Shown here piece by piece: positions 62,219 through 64,000 of a stretch of DNA of 64,000 nucleotides (within the stretch, counting starts at the first letter, position 1; every line of letters starts with the position of its first letter). The DNA is from Adhaeribacter aerolatus (GTDB taxonomy: Bacteria; Bacteroidota; Bacteroidia; Cytophagales; Hymenobacteraceae): assembly GCF_007991635.1 (NCBI RefSeq), contig NZ_BJYS01000042.1, forward strand, positions 1 through 64,000, in the 5' to 3' direction. The notes below the pieces were generated by a model. That model did not search any database. It had not been told where the DNA came from and saw only the letters and a program-made list of their open reading frames with translations. The position numbers were made by a program, and so were the translations under genes.

Positions 62219-63949
62219 TCAGGTAAGCTGAATTTTACGGTTAAAGGGTGTAAAACCGGTTAGGAATACAGTAGGGGCACTGGTGCGGGGCAAAGCACCC
62301 CGGATATCCACCCATTTATGCTGGTAAACACCGGGCCCAAAATGGATTTGGTCGCCGTTGAGGGTGTAACTGCCCTGGCCTTCTTTTAAAAAATATACCT
62401 CCGGTAAGTTGTTATGGGCCTGCACACCGGAAAATTGCCCACCCGGCCGGAAAATGAGTTCCAAAGCCAGCGGCACATGGTCAGTGCCCGTAATCGCTAT
62501 TTCCAGTTCAAAGCCTTTTTCTATTTCCCGGATGGCAACCATTGTTTTTAGTTTTTGCACTTCCGATTGCGCCCGCTGGTTGCGTGGCATATTTGCCCAG
62601 ATGCCATCGCCCGGTATTTTATCGGTAGGAAATGGTTGGTAATAAGGTCCCTCCAGGTTGCTCTCCAAAATGTAGGCACCGTTATCTTCCCGGTAATCCG
62701 CCGACGTGAACTGTCCCTTCCCGAAAAATGCACTGGCTAACCGGATGCCTTGTAAAACCGCATTCTTTTTATGCATGGTAAAAAACACCGGGTTATTCAG
62801 CAGGATAGAGGCATCGTAATTGTCGCGCCGGATTCGGAACAGACCCGAGGTGTGAAAAGCTTTGGCATAATTACTGGGTAAGGGGGAGGAAGAAGGTAAT
62901 TCCTGCCAAAGGGTAGGGTCTTCGAGAAAATAATACAGGAACCCGACCGTTTTCGGAAAAGCGGTTTCTTCTATCAGGCGGCAAACGGCAGCAAACCGGC
63001 CATTTCGGTCTTGTAGGGCCATGTACCGACAGGGATAGTAATAATTTTCCAGCGTACCGATTATGGAATTATCCTGCCGGCCCGATGCTTCTGTCACAAT
63101 TTCACCGTTCGGGTGAATGTAGTAAAGGGTCATCTCCAGGTTTTTCCGCACGTAGTCCAGCAATTCGGGTTTTTTAAATCCCCGGGCCGTAGCAATTAAT
63201 ACCCGGTCGCTTAAGGAAGAGTAGATGTAGCTGCTTTTTTCCTCGTATTGTCCATCCGGGTCCATGTCAATCTTCTCGTTTAACCACGTTTCCGCCCTTT
63301 GCCGGTAGGCGGGTTCCGGCCAAATGGTGTACAAGCCGGCCAGGGCCGAACAAATTACCCAACGATGATTAGGCGTATGAATGCCCCCCACCGTTAAAGC
63401 CTTACCTGCATTCTGTAAAAAATCGCCCAAAGGCTGGAGCAAGCTTTTCTTACCCGGTACAGAACTCTGCTGTAACAACCGGTAACCCGGGCTAAGCCAC
63501 TTCACAATAAAACCCAAATCCGGCGTAGAGTGAAAGTTGGTCGAAAACAAATCAATGGTGCCATCGGCGTGCTGAAGTTTCAGCAAATATTTGGCGGCGA
63601 GCACCAGTTCGCCGGTTAATGCTTTATGGTTATAAAATTTAGACTCCTTGCTTACCAAGCCGCACATGCCGGCTTGTAAAAAGGAGGTAACCGCATGCAC
63701 GTGGGCTATTTCGTTGCCATCCAGAATACCACCATAAGCCGGATTATTTTTATCCGTTATTCTTACCTTCTGGTGGCTCTCTATTCTTTCATCGTTTAAA
63801 TGAATCATTTTTACCAGCCAGGCAGGTTTTTCCGGCACTGGGGCAGTCGGGTTCTTTCCCCAGCTATTGGTAATGAAAAATGGAACAAAAGGGGTTGAAC
63901 AGACAACTAACCCATTTTTAACAAACGTGCGGCGCTTCATAGTTTTCAT
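62219..63949 (-). CDS. exported lyase-like (alpha/alpha toroid) unknown protein
   Basis: A 576-residue protein; the ATG at 63949 or the one at 63940 could be used. The N-terminus MKRRTFVKNGLVVCSTPFVPFF looks like a Tat-type signal. The first ~330 residues are helical with aromatic/His-rich motifs (GGIHTPNHRWVICSALAGLY, EASGRQDNSIIG), suggesting an alpha/alpha toroid as in polysaccharide lyases or heparinase-II/III-like proteins; the last ~200 residues are beta-rich. No exact family can be named. It lies 284 bases upstream, on the same strand, of the isomerase-like lipoprotein gene. A glycan-degrading role is an inference. Confidence 0.65.
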   Translation of the reverse strand: MKTMKRRTFVKNGLVVCSTPFVPFFITNSWGKNPTAPVPEKPAWLVKMIHLNDERIESHQKVRITDKNNPAYGGILDGNEIAHVHAVTSFLQAGMCGLVSKESKFYNHKALTGELVLAAKYLLKLQHADGTIDLFSTNFHSTPDLGFIVKWLSPGYRLLQQSSVPGKKSLLQPLGDFLQNAGKALTVGGIHTPNHRWVICSALAGLYTIWPEPAYRQRAETWLNEKIDMDPDGQYEEKSSYIYSSLSDRVLIATARGFKKPELLDYVRKNLEMTLYYIHPNGEIVTEASGRQDNSIIGTLENYYYPCRYMALQDRNGRFAAVCRLIEETAFPKTVGFLYYFLEDPTLWQELPSSSPLPSNYAKAFHTSGLFRIRRDNYDASILLNNPVFFTMHKKNAVLQGIRLASAFFGKGQFTSADYREDNGAYILESNLEGPYYQPFPTDKIPGDGIWANMPRNQRAQSEVQKLKTMVAIREIEKGFELEIAITGTDHVPLALELIFRPGGQFSGVQAHNNLPEVYFLKEGQGSYTLNGDQIHFGPGVYQHKWVDIRGALPRTSAPTVFLTGFTPFNRKIQLT

Positions 63950-64000
63950 TGCGGTGGATCAGGAACAATATAATAAATCGAATGAAGTTTCGGGGCTTCG

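Noticed and set aside
1-64000. CRISPR array, complete insertion sequence, prophage or rRNA operon
   Set aside because: No regularly spaced direct repeats, transposase, integrase, phage structural genes or rRNA sequence were recognised.

Overview
The window looks like chromosomal DNA of a Bacteroidota member, most likely order Cytophagales near Hymenobacteraceae (Adhaeribacter/Pontibacter-like). This is an inference from gene content, not a database result. Supporting signs are: exact Bacteroidota-type promoters (TTG, 18-20 nt, TAnnTTTG) before an outer-membrane barrel gene and a tRNA gene; no evident Shine-Dalgarno sequences; a PF06580-type kinase with a LytTR regulator; a type III glutamine synthetase; the long form of IspG; DUF6728, DUF3127 and haem_bd-type proteins; and many lipoboxes and rho-independent terminators. 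No phage, complete insertion sequence or CRISPR array was seen.

Layout. 0-5 kb: tail of an unknown gene, a DUF2461 protein, a three-gene glycosyltransferase operon and peroxiredoxin Bcp. 5-14 kb: YkvA, DinB-fold protein, PIN-PhoH ATPase, a Lys-rich miniprotein, an SDR/AlbA_2 overlapping pair, a DUF3127 protein with an SSB-like tip, and convergent isoaspartyl peptidase and cyanophycinase genes separated by inverted palindromic elements. 14-21 kb: YciF ferritin-like protein, M1 aminopeptidase, a run of three lipoprotein genes led by an L,D-transpeptidase, and exonuclease VII (xseAB). 21-29 kb: a LytTR two-component pair divergent from a large outer-membrane barrel, YceI, a haem-binding protein and a TerC-family protein.

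29-33 kb is a sparse AT-rich stretch with two paralogous 142-aa proteins flanking an unknown 79-aa protein and a helix-turn-helix protein, then about 0.8 kb of possibly decayed sequence. 33-47 kb is mostly housekeeping: mtaB, an LtaS-like sulfatase, type III glutamine synthetase, ispG, DUF6728 coupled to a YjbR protein, and hrpB. 47-54 kb: orphan small proteins, a serine hydrolase with a barrel-like partner, a GNAT protein, and an ECF sigma factor next to a protein that fuses an anti-sigma-like N-terminus, one membrane span and a trypsin-like protease. 54-57 kb: tRNA-Leu(GAG), truC, a probable internally deleted type IIG restriction-modification remnant and a DUF1569 protein. 57.7-64 kb: four exported proteins that resemble a periplasmic carbohydrate-processing set (Gfo/Idh/MocA oxidoreductase, MlrC/M81, sugar isomerase-like lipoprotein, lyase-like protein).

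The most system-like items are the sigma/anti-sigma-protease pair (52.4-54.2 kb), the paralog-flanked regulator locus (29.9-32.4 kb), the restriction-modification remnant (56.4 kb) and the exported sugar island (57.7-64 kb). Most other genes belong to known families. Functions are from reading family motifs in the translations; no searches were run.
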